DNA of 46,914 bases from an uncultured Oscillibacter sp. (GTDB lineage Bacteria > Bacillota > Clostridia > Oscillospirales > Oscillospiraceae): contig CATNDT010000004.1 of NCBI GenBank assembly GCA_950097035.1, forward strand, positions 1 through 46,914, read 5' to 3'. This document shows, piece by piece, positions 25,001-33,057 of this stretch. The translations under genes were made by a program, and so were the position numbers. The notes beneath the pieces were generated by a model, which saw only the letters and a program-made list of their open reading frames with translations, did no database searches and had not been told where the DNA came from. How positions within the stretch are numbered: the first letter of the stretch is position 1; each line of letters begins with the position of its first letter.

Positions 25001-28000
25001 TATAACGACGAGGGCGTTTTAACCGGCGAGCGCTTCTTTGGCCTCAACGATGAACCGATGCTCTGGAAGGAGCGGGGCTATGCCTCTTTCAAGTTTGAAC
25101 TCAATGAAGACGGCAGCAAAAAAGAGGCCCACTTCTATGATGAGCACGACAATCCCACCCGGCGAAACGACTATGGTTACGCCACCGTTCTCTATACTTA
25201 CGACGATGAGGGGCGTCTCGAATCAGAACGCTACCGTGACGAGAGGGGCCGGCCGGTCATCAGTCCCTATTATCAGTGCGCCGGCTTTTTCTACGATTAC
25301 AATAAGGAGGGCCAGAAAATCCTTGTGCGCTACCTGGGTCTGGACGAAAACGCCCTGATCCGCCCGGATCTCGGTTTCGCCGAGATCCACATGGCCTACG
25401 ATCCCCGGGGAAACCTTTTCTCAAAGAGCTACTTCGCCGCCGACGGGAAAACACCGGCCCTCTACAAAGGCCGGGGCTATACCGCATTTGAGGATATCTA
25501 TGATGAGAGCGGACACTGCGTGGAAAACCGCTACTACAGCCGCTATCAGGACGGAGAGAAGGTCCTCACCATACGGACGGACCGGGGCTATGCGATTGCA
25601 AAGCACTGGTATAACGACGCGGGCCTTCTGAAAAAGACCCTCTACTACGACGGGGAGGAACGGCCCGTCCTTTCCTGGCAATACCGCTGTGCAGGCTTTT
25701 CCTATGAGTATGACCAACGCAGCCGGCAAAGTCTGGTCCATTTCCTGGGAACCGACGGCAAGCCCATGCTCCGCCCGGACTACTGCGACGCCGCCATCCG
25801 CAAAAGCTACGACGGCGCGGGAAATCTCACCGGCGAGGTCTATCTGGACCTTGCAGGCAGGCCCGCCGTCTGGAGCACGTATGGCTACGCCTCTTACACC
25901 AAAGTCTATCAGGCCGGAAAACACACGGAAACCCGCTATTTTGACGCCCAGGGCAACCCGGTTTTGAACCGGGAGACGGGCTGCGCCGCGATCCTCTTGG
26001 AATACGACGATCTGGGGCGGCTGATTGCTGAGCGCTATTACGGAAAAGATGATGAACCGGTTCTCCACAAAAAAGAGCACTGCGCCGGTTTTCAATATGG
26101 CTATGACGACGCCTGGAACCGGACAGACACCTTCTATCTCCACCCCAATGGGGGCGTTATGATCCGCGAGGACAAGGGCTACGCCCACATCCACTCCGAA
26201 TATAACTCGCTTGGCGAGGCGGAAAAAATCTGGTACTACGCGGACGCCGGGGAGAAAACCCCCGCCGCCGCGAAGGAGGGGGCGTTCCACCACATCCGTC
26301 AGAAATTTGCCCAGGGAACATGCGTAATGCGCAGCTATTTCGATGAGAACGAGGCTCCTATGCTCCGCGCCGACGAGGGCTACGCCGCATATGAAAGCAG
26401 GTATAACCAGTTCGGCCAGCTGGTTCGGGAGCGCTACTACGGCCTGGCGGAGGAGCCCGACAAAGCGGCCCCTCTGGTAATCTGCCGAAGCAGGGGCTGC
26501 GCCGGCTTTGTCTACCGTTACGACGGGCGGGGCAACCGGACGGACATCTGGTGCACCGCCCCGGATTTCGGCTGGATGGTCCAGTTGGACAAGGGCTATG
26601 CCCATGCTTGCTACGACTACGACGAGCTGGACCACCTGAGCGAGGAGCGGTATTATCTGGATGGGGGTGATGCCCGCCCTGCCGTTTGGATCGAGAGCGG
26701 CTATGCCCGGGCCACCTTCCTCCACGACGCGCAGGGAAATCTTCTGGAAGCCGCCTATTTTGGTCCTGACGGCCATCCGGTTCTTCGGAACAACTATGGA
26801 GCCGCCCAGGTAAAAAATAAATACGACCCCTTTGGAAAGCTGCTCCGCACCCTCTATTTTGGACGGGAATACCAGCCCATCTGCACAAGCGAGTGGCACT
26901 GCGCCGGTTTTCAGTACGACTATGATGTCTGGGGAAACCAGACGGATATCTGGTTTCTGGGCCTTGACGAAAAGCCCATGGTCCGGAGCGACAAGGGCTA
27001 CGCCCATGAACACTCGGAATACGACGCGGAGGGAAACGAGATTCAGCGGCAATATTTCAACGAGGAGGAACAGCCCGCCTATCACAGGGAATGGGGCTAC
27101 TCCTCCTTTGAAAGCCGCTATGAGGATGGAAACTGCGTCTACCGGCGGTATTTTGACGCCGGGCACCGGCCCACGCTGCGGCAGGGCGGGTATTCCGCCT
27201 ATGAGGTAAGCTTTCAAAAGGGCTGCCAGGAAACCCGGTATCTGGATGAGGAGAACCGCCCGATCCTGCTGGATGGCAATTATGCCGCCCTTCGCCAGGA
27301 ATACGATGAGCTGGGGCGGGAAATTTCCAGGATCTATCTGGATGGGAATATGCACATGGTCCTCCACAAAACCGAGGGCTGTGCGGGCTACCGCTATGCC
27401 TATGACGATTTTGGAAACCGGAGTGATGTCTGGTATCTGGGGCTTGACGGCAAGCCTATGTCCATGGAGGGCCGGGGAGTCGCTCACGTGCAAACCAAAT
27501 ATATAGCCGGCGGACTGGAAACAGAAGAGCGCTTCTTTGACAGTGAGGAAACTGCCGTCGCCCATGGGGAATACGGCTACGCCGTCAAAAAGAGCTTCTA
27601 TAAAAACGGGAAACTGCATCAGGTCCAGTACCTGAACACAGAGGAAACCCTCTGTCTCCGCGAGGATACCGGCTGCGCCGTGGAGGAGTATGACTATAAC
27701 ATTACCGGACGCCTTGCCTCCGTGTGGTACTACGGTCTGGAGGACGCTCGTGCCGTCCATAAAACGGAGGGCTATGCAGGCGTTGAATATCTCTACGACG
27801 GGCGGGGCAATCTCAAAACTATTTACTATTATGGCGCTGACAGAAAGCAGTCTCCCCGGAGGGGCTACGGCGTATCGTACAATCACATGGTTTATGACGA
27901 GTATAATCACCTGATTCTGGATGAGTACTTTCTTTTGGGCAGGCACTCCGAATATGAATACGAATACGCTGTTCGGAAAGACGTGGGCTACGCCGTCATC

Positions 28001-28279
28001 AAGTATATCTACGACAGAGAGCTTTTAATAAGAACCAGCTATCTGGACGCCAATCAGAAACCCGCAATCTCCGGGGGACGCAGCTATGCCACCGTTAAAA
28101 ACGAGTATGACAGCAACGGCCAGCTGGAAAGAAAATACTACTTTGACGGAAACGATCGGCTCTACGACGGCCCCGAAAACTACTCGGTGGAAGAATACCG
28201 GTACGACGATCCCGGTGGAATTCAACACACCCGCTACCGTGCGGAGGCGTGGAACAGCCAGGTGTCTCCGGCGGAATAA
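22067..28279 (+). CDS. Giant membrane-anchored protein with about 48 YD-like repeats
   Basis: A 2070-residue protein of unknown function (numbering from an ATG at 22037, ten residues earlier). After a basic N-terminus come three predicted membrane helices, about 68-90, 102-123 and 150-168; with the N-terminus inside, the rest would be outside the cell. From about residue 370 to the end run some 48 repeats of about 33 residues with the pattern G-[YC]-A-x5-YD-x2-G-x6-YY-G-x-DG-x-PV. A Pro/Glu/Gly-rich linker (about 570-620) interrupts them. They recall RHS/YD repeats but are longer, and no toxin or cysteine-protease tip is seen. GTG at 22067 follows AGGCGGTGGG; the ATG at 22037 lies within the -10 box. 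Divergent from the GHKL operon. Confidence 0.75.
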   Translation: MKTTLRDKGRKSRKPDRALLARLWEFALGIWDDLCGQGRKLWTCLLALARKRKTLGTFDVTVLLTNLAALMAVRFVNSALADYERRQGLHRFSLAAIIFLTAALLWEGFCLLVRLHDWEKANGTIRKKRLALMRTKERRWALVLALFLVIFLGLGFHFRWSTRYYASLTEIYGVPVGAGEPLTLAECRHLTGYWKVVNRPGLGYMTLSYENDWGQVELMRHYSSAYGMDFFQPPARIEVDYQTTEDKEFYRQSGWEGFFTAKSHNFKEPTRIRYFGSNRNLLLEMTRSGQGLMKITAYASEERPQLFNSTLLLFPEEEEADSTSRQIDVFYGAGSLPAESSAAFQQIETLYNSRGLPEIRRLNPQVYNRYGVNGERYSYDTDGRISALCYLDIQGEPICNKLGIMTVTFHYDTDGRLCGLRYYSDQERKEKTEGFHGVFYEDIHYNDDGQLAYRRQMDRYNDDGQLAYRRQMDRNENWCQDKNGVYKYAYSYDPANGRLIREDFFGAGDLPVRSRQFFSTWIGFSMEKSLFRETALEISLESTVTVAEEEAVESGYPQPDSETPLEEEPLIGGGGGILPGERENRTSAAENSGRSPEPGEDARSDTPRRAYTIIRHEFRDGMVWKIRYLDSERRSAPNEQGCEEIRLEHEQGRLRRESYHDADGNPRLIRGGYAAVYRDYEDGKLLLLEYRGIEDRPVTNRLLGYASVTYCRDIRSGQETVREYYTDPERNPAKLADLGCTSVERSYNASGQLISETYYDKENQPVCRSGYGVFQVLYEYADDGNMILECYKDLAGRPVNRLDTGCAAIHWSFENGRMTQKSFEGYRDGALRPTVEKESGAASIKYQYENGRQVQVRFFGVNGEPVLRNGYGCASWRNEYENGRLSARYYYGPNGKLLARNDTGYAVIRYTYDGQGRRETIRYYGENQEPVIHNEYACAGFKYEYDGAGNEWKMFFLGPDGENMLRGDGYGFAYTEKNYNDEGVLTGERFFGLNDEPMLWKERGYASFKFELNEDGSKKEAHFYDEHDNPTRRNDYGYATVLYTYDDEGRLESERYRDERGRPVISPYYQCAGFFYDYNKEGQKILVRYLGLDENALIRPDLGFAEIHMAYDPRGNLFSKSYFAADGKTPALYKGRGYTAFEDIYDESGHCVENRYYSRYQDGEKVLTIRTDRGYAIAKHWYNDAGLLKKTLYYDGEERPVLSWQYRCAGFSYEYDQRSRQSLVHFLGTDGKPMLRPDYCDAAIRKSYDGAGNLTGEVYLDLAGRPAVWSTYGYASYTKVYQAGKHTETRYFDAQGNPVLNRETGCAAILLEYDDLGRLIAERYYGKDDEPVLHKKEHCAGFQYGYDDAWNRTDTFYLHPNGGVMIREDKGYAHIHSEYNSLGEAEKIWYYADAGEKTPAAAKEGAFHHIRQKFAQGTCVMRSYFDENEAPMLRADEGYAAYESRYNQFGQLVRERYYGLAEEPDKAAPLVICRSRGCAGFVYRYDGRGNRTDIWCTAPDFGWMVQLDKGYAHACYDYDELDHLSEERYYLDGGDARPAVWIESGYARATFLHDAQGNLLEAAYFGPDGHPVLRNNYGAAQVKNKYDPFGKLLRTLYFGREYQPICTSEWHCAGFQYDYDVWGNQTDIWFLGLDEKPMVRSDKGYAHEHSEYDAEGNEIQRQYFNEEEQPAYHREWGYSSFESRYEDGNCVYRRYFDAGHRPTLRQGGYSAYEVSFQKGCQETRYLDEENRPILLDGNYAALRQEYDELGREISRIYLDGNMHMVLHKTEGCAGYRYAYDDFGNRSDVWYLGLDGKPMSMEGRGVAHVQTKYIAGGLETEERFFDSEETAVAHGEYGYAVKKSFYKNGKLHQVQYLNTEETLCLREDTGCAVEEYDYNITGRLASVWYYGLEDARAVHKTEGYAGVEYLYDGRGNLKTIYYYGADRKQSPRRGYGVSYNHMVYDEYNHLILDEYFLLGRHSEYEYEYAVRKDVGYAVIKYIYDRELLIRTSYLDANQKPAISGGRSYATVKNEYDSNGQLERKYYFDGNDRLYDGPENYSVEEYRYDDPGGIQHTRYRAEAWNSQVSPAE
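23398..23487 (+). repeat. Perfect 45-bp tandem duplication
   Basis: Two identical 45-base copies (23398-23442 and 23443-23487) encode the same 15 residues (YNDDGQLAYRRQMDR) twice in frame. The absence of any mismatch indicates a recent duplication within the giant repeat gene. Confidence 0.95.
24872..27800 (+). repeat. About 400-bp higher-order repeat inside the giant gene
   Basis: A variant unit beginning CAGF (or CAGY/YAGV) recurs near 24872, 25268, 25681, 26080, 26495, 26893, 27375 and 27768, with intervals close to 400 bases except one of about 480. Each block holds four 33-residue units (five in the long one). Confidence 0.75.
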
Positions 28280-28283
28280 CCCG

Positions 28284-28308
28284 CAAACGGCAGACAGGCT
28301 GCCGTTTG
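28284..28308 (+). other. Hairpin just after the giant gene
   Basis: CAAACGGCA (28284-28292) pairs with TGCCGTTTG (28300-28308) across a seven-base loop, five bases after the TAA. There is no T-tract; the stronger hairpin downstream is the likelier terminator. Confidence 0.45.
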
Positions 28309-28337
28309 GGCAAGGCCGTATTCTATCCATTTTCGCA

Positions 28338-28370
28338 GAAGAGACCGGCTCACACAGGGCCGGTCTCTTC
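28338..28370 (+). terminator. Bidirectional terminator between the giant gene and spoIVB
   Basis: Perfect 12-bp stem GAAGAGACCGGC/GCCGGTCTCTTC (28338-28349 with 28359-28370), followed by CGTTTT on the plus strand. It lies between two convergent genes and can serve both. Confidence 0.7.
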
Positions 28371-28430
28371 CGTTTTCAGACCATTTTTAATTTGCCGCAC
28401 CATTTTACAGGGCAAAAAGCCTGTCTCCGG

Positions 28431-29462
28431 TCAATCCACGCCGTCTCCAGCCGCTTCCAGCATATGATCGATCAAAATTCCATACCCTTTGGTAGGATCA
28501 TTTAATAAAACGTGGGTCACAGCGCCCACAATGTGCCCGTTCTGCAAAATCGGGCTGCCGCTCATGCCCTGCACGATACCCCCCGTAACCGCCACCAGAT
28601 CGGGATCTGACACGGAGATGACCATGTCCCGTCCGTCGTTTCCGCCGGAGATGACCTTTAAAATTTCAATGTCATACTCCGCCACCTCGTCCCCCCGCAC
28701 ATTGGCGCGGATGACGGCCGGTCCCGCCTGGGGCCGCCCCACGGGCATGGCCCCGTCGTCCTTCAGCCCCTGGGTTTTCAGCGTGCCGAAGATGCCGGCG
28801 GAGGTGTTGGCGTACAGCGGACCCAGATCTTCGGTGAGGTCAAAGTCACCCCGGAGCTCTCCGGCCGCGCCCGTCTCCCCCTTCTTCACGGCCTTCACCG
28901 TAGAGGGCAGCACAGAGCCGTTGGAAAACGGCATCAGCAGCGCCGTGTCCGTGTCGGTAATCCCGTGACCCAGGGCGCCGAATACGCCGGTGGAGGGATC
29001 GTAAAAAGTCATAGTGCCGATGCCGGCCATGCTGTCCCGAATCCATGCGCCGATGCAGTAAACCCCCTGCTCATTCTGCGCGGGCAGAACGGAGAGCGTC
29101 ATGCTGCCGCCGTCCCGGCGAATCTGCAAATCCGTTTCGCCGCCGCCGCTCTCTTGCAGAAGCGACTGAAACTGCTCTGTGGAGGTCACCGCAGAACCGG
29201 CGCACTCCACAATCACATCGCCGGTGCGAAGGCCGCAGGTCCTGGCAGGCGTGCCGCCCTCGGGCAGCTTTACCACCACCACGCCTTTGGAAAACAGCTT
29301 GATCCCCACCGTGTGCCCCACGGGCACCAGCATCCTGGGGGAGACATCCGGCTCTCTCATCTCCGCCGCACGGGCCGGGACGGCTGAGATGAGCAGCAGG
29401 GCAAGCAGGCCTGCCGCACCCCACCGCAGCGCCCGCTTCGCATGTTTAAATGCCTCATACAA
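28431..29462 (-). CDS. spoIVB: SpoIVB sporulation serine peptidase
   Basis: A secreted or membrane-attached S55 peptidase, about 343 residues. A single N-terminal hydrophobic helix (GAAGLLALLLISAVPARA) is followed by a PDZ domain (about 65-125: VVVVKLPEGGTPARTCGLRT) and the peptidase domain with GALGHGITDTD (His/Asp region) and GIVQGMSGSPI (catalytic Ser). In spore formers it cleaves SpoIVFA to release pro-sigma-K processing. The start is uncertain: TTG at 29462 has GGGGTG upstream, TTG at 29480 has GGTGGCGG. It follows ftsZ on the same strand but is separated by a strong terminator. Confidence 0.93.
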   Translation of the reverse strand: MYEAFKHAKRALRWGAAGLLALLLISAVPARAAEMREPDVSPRMLVPVGHTVGIKLFSKGVVVVKLPEGGTPARTCGLRTGDVIVECAGSAVTSTEQFQSLLQESGGGETDLQIRRDGGSMTLSVLPAQNEQGVYCIGAWIRDSMAGIGTMTFYDPSTGVFGALGHGITDTDTALLMPFSNGSVLPSTVKAVKKGETGAAGELRGDFDLTEDLGPLYANTSAGIFGTLKTQGLKDDGAMPVGRPQAGPAVIRANVRGDEVAEYDIEILKVISGGNDGRDMVISVSDPDLVAVTGGIVQGMSGSPILQNGHIVGAVTHVLLNDPTKGYGILIDHMLEAAGDGVD

Positions 29463-29610
29463 TGCAATCACCCCTTTCAAATCACCGCCACCAGCAGCTT
29501 TCTGCCGGCGGCACTCTTATGATTTGCCCCGCGGACAAAAACACACCTTGCAAAAAGCGGCAGCGCGTCCATGGCAAAATCTATCTTGCCCGGCCTGTGA
29601 GGGTGCAAAG

Positions 29611-29640
29611 AAAACCCGCAGGTAAAAGCCTGCGGGTTTT
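29611..29640 (-). terminator. ftsZ terminator
   Basis: AAAACCCGCAGG/CCTGCGGGTTTT: 12-bp perfect stem (29611-29622 with 29629-29640) and six-base loop, 17 bases after the ftsZ stop codon, with a T-rich 3' arm on both strands. Confidence 0.9.
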
Positions 29641-29656
29641 TCCGGAATTTTCTATA

Positions 29657-30754
29657 TTAATTGCGCTGATTGAAAATCTTGAAAATCTCCTCGTAGGGGT
29701 CGTCCTCCTTGGGCACATCCTCCTCGCCCAGGGGAACCGGTTCCGGAGCGGCCTTCGCCCCGTTCTGGGCGGTCTCCACCTTGGGCAGCAGCCCGGCGTC
29801 CTTGTCAAAGCCGGTGGCAATCACAGTGACCCGGATCTCGTCGTCCATGGTCTCGTCAAAGGCGGCGCCAAAAATAGTGAGCGCGTCCGGATTCACAGCC
29901 ACGCGAACCAGGTCGGCGGCCTGCTCCACCTCTTCCAGGCCGATATCCATAGAGCCGGTGATGTTGATCAGCACGCCCTTGGCCCCCTCGATAGAGGTCT
30001 CCAGCAAGGGGCTGGAGATGGCCATTTTGGCGGCCTCCTCGGCTTTTCCCTTTCCGGCGGCCCGGCCCACGCCCATGTGGGCCATGCCGGCATTTTTCAT
30101 AATGGCGGTGACATCGGCAAAGTCCAGATTGATAAAGCCGGTGTCCCGGATCAGATCGGAAATAGACTGCACCGCCTGGCGCAGCACGTCGTCCGCGATC
30201 TCAAAGGCATTTGCAAAGGTCACCTTCTGGTCGGTGGCGTACTTCAGCCGCTCGTTGGGAATGATGACCAGAGAGTCCACCCTTCCCTCCAGCTCGGCAA
30301 TGCCGGACTCGGCCGCCCGCATCCGCCGGGGGCCCTCAAAGCCAAAGGGCTTTGTGACCACGCCCACGGTGAGGATATCCATCTCCTTGGCAATCTCCGC
30401 CACAATGGGCGCGCCGCCGGTACCGGTGCCGCCGCCCATACCGGCGGCAATAAACACCATGTCCGCTCCCTCCAGCGCCTTTGCGATCTGGTTGCGGCTC
30501 TCCTCGGCGGCCTTGCGGCCCACCTCCGGGTCTGCGCCGGCGCCCTTGCCGTGAGTCAGCTTTTCGCCGATCTGGATCTTATCGGTGGCACTGGAAACAT
30601 TCAGCGCCTGCTTATCCGTATTCACCGCCACAAAATCTACGCCCTTGGTGCCTGAACGGACCATGCGGTTGACTACGTTATTGCCGCCGCCGCCAACGCC
30701 GATCACCTTGATATTGACGACCGTGTCGGCCCCTGTCTCCATTCCAAATGCCAT
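29657..30754 (-). CDS. ftsZ: Cell-division GTPase FtsZ
   Basis: A 365-residue tubulin homologue that forms the division ring. N-terminal [18 protein letters not shown], the tubulin signature [17 protein letters not shown] and the T7-loop region [20 protein letters not shown] are intact. A variable linker (about 315-350, Glu/Pro-rich) precedes the C-terminal peptide [11 protein letters not shown], which departs from the usual D-IP-FLR consensus that binds FtsA and SepF. The ATG at 30754 has AGGAGG upstream. It has its own promoter (30841-30869) and terminator, so it can be expressed apart from the division cluster. Confidence 0.97.
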   Translation of the reverse strand: MAFGMETGADTVVNIKVIGVGGGGNNVVNRMVRSGTKGVDFVAVNTDKQALNVSSATDKIQIGEKLTHGKGAGADPEVGRKAAEESRNQIAKALEGADMVFIAAGMGGGTGTGGAPIVAEIAKEMDILTVGVVTKPFGFEGPRRMRAAESGIAELEGRVDSLVIIPNERLKYATDQKVTFANAFEIADDVLRQAVQSISDLIRDTGFINLDFADVTAIMKNAGMAHMGVGRAAGKGKAEEAAKMAISSPLLETSIEGAKGVLINITGSMDIGLEEVEQAADLVRVAVNPDALTIFGAAFDETMDDEIRVTVIATGFDKDAGLLPKVETAQNGAKAAPEPVPLGEEDVPKEDDPYEEIFKIFNQRN

Positions 30755-30840
30755 AGTGCTGCCTCCTGCTATCATTTGTAGAAAAGTGGGAAAATATCCG
30801 GCGCTCTCCACAATATCCTGTATCTCATATCATTTTATCT

Positions 30841-30869
30841 ATTGTATGACACTTTTCTGTTTCGGTCAA
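30841..30869 (-). promoter_or_regulatory. Sigma-A promoter of ftsZ
   Basis: Minus-strand TTGACC (30864-30869), 17-base spacer, TACAAT (30841-30846), in the ftsQ-ftsZ gap about 87 bases upstream of the ftsZ ATG. Confidence 0.75.
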
Positions 30870-30929
30870 GTACCCCGGCTGCCTTTTCGCCGCTTTTTTG
30901 CAAAAGAAGTGAAAAACACCCGCTTTTTT

Positions 30930-31718
30930 CTAGTTGATCACCTGCTGGAAGTAATCCCGGCTGTCTCCCCGCATGTCAAAAGTACCCACCATATTGTCCT
31001 GAATCACGCCCTCCTCCAGGCTCCACTCCAGCTTTTTGAGCTTACGCTCATAGTCAGCATTGTAACTTAGGCGCACGGTAAAACGGCCATCCAGCTCCAC
31101 GGTGAGCTCAGACGGATCTCCCAGATGAACGGCGTCCACCCGCTCCAGCATCCCGGCGGTCTCCAGCGCGTTCATCAGGTTCAAGAGACTGGTCTGCTGA
31201 AAGGCGTTCTCCGTGGGCAGGGCAGGCCTTGTGCCCACAGAGGGCGCCAGCAGCTGGCAGCCGTCGATCACGCCGTAGCCGGCCGCGATGGCGGAGGCTG
31301 CCGGCATCTGCTCCACAATCTTGCCCCGGCCGGAGTGTGTGGGGCTGATAAGCCAGGCAATACCCTCCTGCACCACTGCCAGGGGCGTCCCGCACTCCTC
31401 CACCTCGATTACCAGGGTGTCCGGCAGTTTTTTGCTGATGCTGCTGATCTCCTTGATATACGGCAGCGCATCCGTCATACCTGCGGCAATCCGCGCCTTG
31501 TTCAGCAGCAGCAAATTGGCCCCAGCCTCAACGCCGGAGGCCGCCCGCAGCTCCTCCTCCGTATAGCGGACGCCCCCGGTAACCACCACGGTATCCACCC
31601 GAAAAAACAGCGTCAGCGCCGCAATCAGGCAGGCGCAGATTGCCAAAACAGACAGCAGCTTATAGAGGAAGCCAGATCTTCCCCTTCTCCGCCGGTTGTT
31701 TTTTCTCCGTCGCGCCAT
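30930..31718 (-). CDS. ftsQ: Division protein FtsQ/DivIB
   Basis: A 262-residue bitopic membrane protein: a very basic cytoplasmic tail (RRRKNNRRRRGRSG), one membrane helix (about 19-40), a POTRA domain beginning VDTVVVTGGVRYTEEEL, and a beta domain ending DMRGDSRDYFQQ. It links early and late divisome proteins together with FtsL and FtsB-like partners. It lies 15 bases after murA. A ftsZ-specific promoter lies in the gap to the next gene. Confidence 0.92.
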   Translation of the reverse strand: MARRRKNNRRRRGRSGFLYKLLSVLAICACLIAALTLFFRVDTVVVTGGVRYTEEELRAASGVEAGANLLLLNKARIAAGMTDALPYIKEISSISKKLPDTLVIEVEECGTPLAVVQEGIAWLISPTHSGRGKIVEQMPAASAIAAGYGVIDGCQLLAPSVGTRPALPTENAFQQTSLLNLMNALETAGMLERVDAVHLGDPSELTVELDGRFTVRLSYNADYERKLKKLEWSLEEGVIQDNMVGTFDMRGDSRDYFQQVIN

Positions 31719-31733
31719 ACCTGTCTATATCTC

Positions 31734-32996
31734 CTATATCCCCATCTCTGTCCGGACGATGTCCGCCCCCAGAGTCCGCAGATCCCGCTCAATGCTCTCA
31801 TAGCCGCGGTCAATGTGGGCGATCTCACCCACAGCGGTCTCCCCCTCCGCCGCCAGGGCCGCCACACACAGCGCCGCGCCGCCCCGCAGGTCCGTGCACC
31901 GCACGGGTGCGCCGTGCAGCTTTTCGGTTCCGGTAACCACCGCTACCCGGCCGGCCACCTGAATATCCGCCCCCATGCGGATCAGTTCGTCCACATGGCG
32001 GTAGCGGTTTTCAAAAATCGTCTCCTCAAACACCGTGGCTCCCCGGCTGCGCAGCAGCGCGGCCATCAAAACCGCCTGGGCGTCTGTGGGAAAGCCCGGA
32101 TAGGGGGCCGTGCGCACGGAGCGGATGCTCCGCAGCCGCTCCCGGCAGGTGCAGGCGATGCCCGCCCGATCTGCCCGGATGTCACACCCCGCCTCCCGCA
32201 GCGCCGCGGTAACGGTGGCAAGGTGGTTCTCTCTTGCATTTCGTAAGTAAATCTCCCCGCCGGCAGAGGCTGCCGCACAGAGATAAGTAGCCGTCACAAC
32301 GCGGTCCGGCGCCACCTGATAGGCGCAGCCGTGCAGCGGCCGCCTCCCCTCCACCGTGACGGCGGAGGTCCCCGCGCCGGACACCGCGCCGCCGCAGGCA
32401 TTTAAAAAGTTCTGCAGATCCACAATCTCCGGCTCCCGGGCTGCGTTTGCAATGGTGGTGACGCCCTCCGCCCCGCAGGCGGCCAGCATCAGGTTTTCCG
32501 TGGCTCCCACGGAGGGCAGGCTCAAAATCAGATCCCGGCCCCGCAGGCAGGCGGCTTTGCAGTGGAGTACGCCGCCGCTCTCCGTGATCTCCGCCCCCAG
32601 GGTCCGCAGACCCGCCAGGTGCAGATCGATGGGCCGGGGCCCCAGCTCACAGCCGCCGGGATAGCTCATCTCCGCCTCCCCGCACCGGGCCAGCACCGCT
32701 CCCAGAAAGATGGCGGAAGAGCGCATCTCCCGCATCAGTATATCAGAGATCGTGCAGCCATTCAAGCCGGCAGTATCTGCCAACAGGCTGTCCCCCTCCC
32801 AGCGGGCGCTGCAGCCCAGGGCCTCCAGAATCCGAATGGATGCGTTCACATCCCGCAGCCGGGGACAGCCCCGCAGCTCCACCTGATCTCCCGTCAGCAG
32901 CGTGGCCGCCAGAATGGGCAGTATGCCGTTCTTTGCGCCCTGGATGCTCACCTCTCCCGCGAGGCTGTGGCCGCCCCGCACCAAAAGCTGGCTCAT
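31734..32996 (-). CDS. murA: UDP-N-acetylglucosamine 1-carboxyvinyltransferase MurA
   Basis: A 420-residue EPSP-synthase-fold enzyme that adds enolpyruvate from PEP to UDP-GlcNAc, the first committed step of peptidoglycan synthesis. K22-N23 in IQGAKNGILPI and Cys116 in PGGCELGPRPIDLHLAGL are present; the cysteine is the fosfomycin target. Length is standard. It lies between murG and ftsQ in the cell-wall cluster. Many Firmicutes have two MurA paralogues; whether another exists lies outside this window. Confidence 0.95.
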   Translation of the reverse strand: MSQLLVRGGHSLAGEVSIQGAKNGILPILAATLLTGDQVELRGCPRLRDVNASIRILEALGCSARWEGDSLLADTAGLNGCTISDILMREMRSSAIFLGAVLARCGEAEMSYPGGCELGPRPIDLHLAGLRTLGAEITESGGVLHCKAACLRGRDLILSLPSVGATENLMLAACGAEGVTTIANAAREPEIVDLQNFLNACGGAVSGAGTSAVTVEGRRPLHGCAYQVAPDRVVTATYLCAAASAGGEIYLRNARENHLATVTAALREAGCDIRADRAGIACTCRERLRSIRSVRTAPYPGFPTDAQAVLMAALLRSRGATVFEETIFENRYRHVDELIRMGADIQVAGRVAVVTGTEKLHGAPVRCTDLRGGAALCVAALAAEGETAVGEIAHIDRGYESIERDLRTLGADIVRTEMGI

Positions 32997-33057
32997 ATAG
33001 GTTCCCCTCCGTATCCAAAATTGGTCTCTCTATCCTATGGATACGGAGAAAAACTGG

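Noticed and set aside
25421-27946. 841-codon open frame on the minus strand opposite the giant repeat gene
   Set aside because: It mirrors the repeat structure of the plus-strand gene, has no ribosome site, and its protein is a compositionally biased Val/Ile/Pro-rich shadow without domains.
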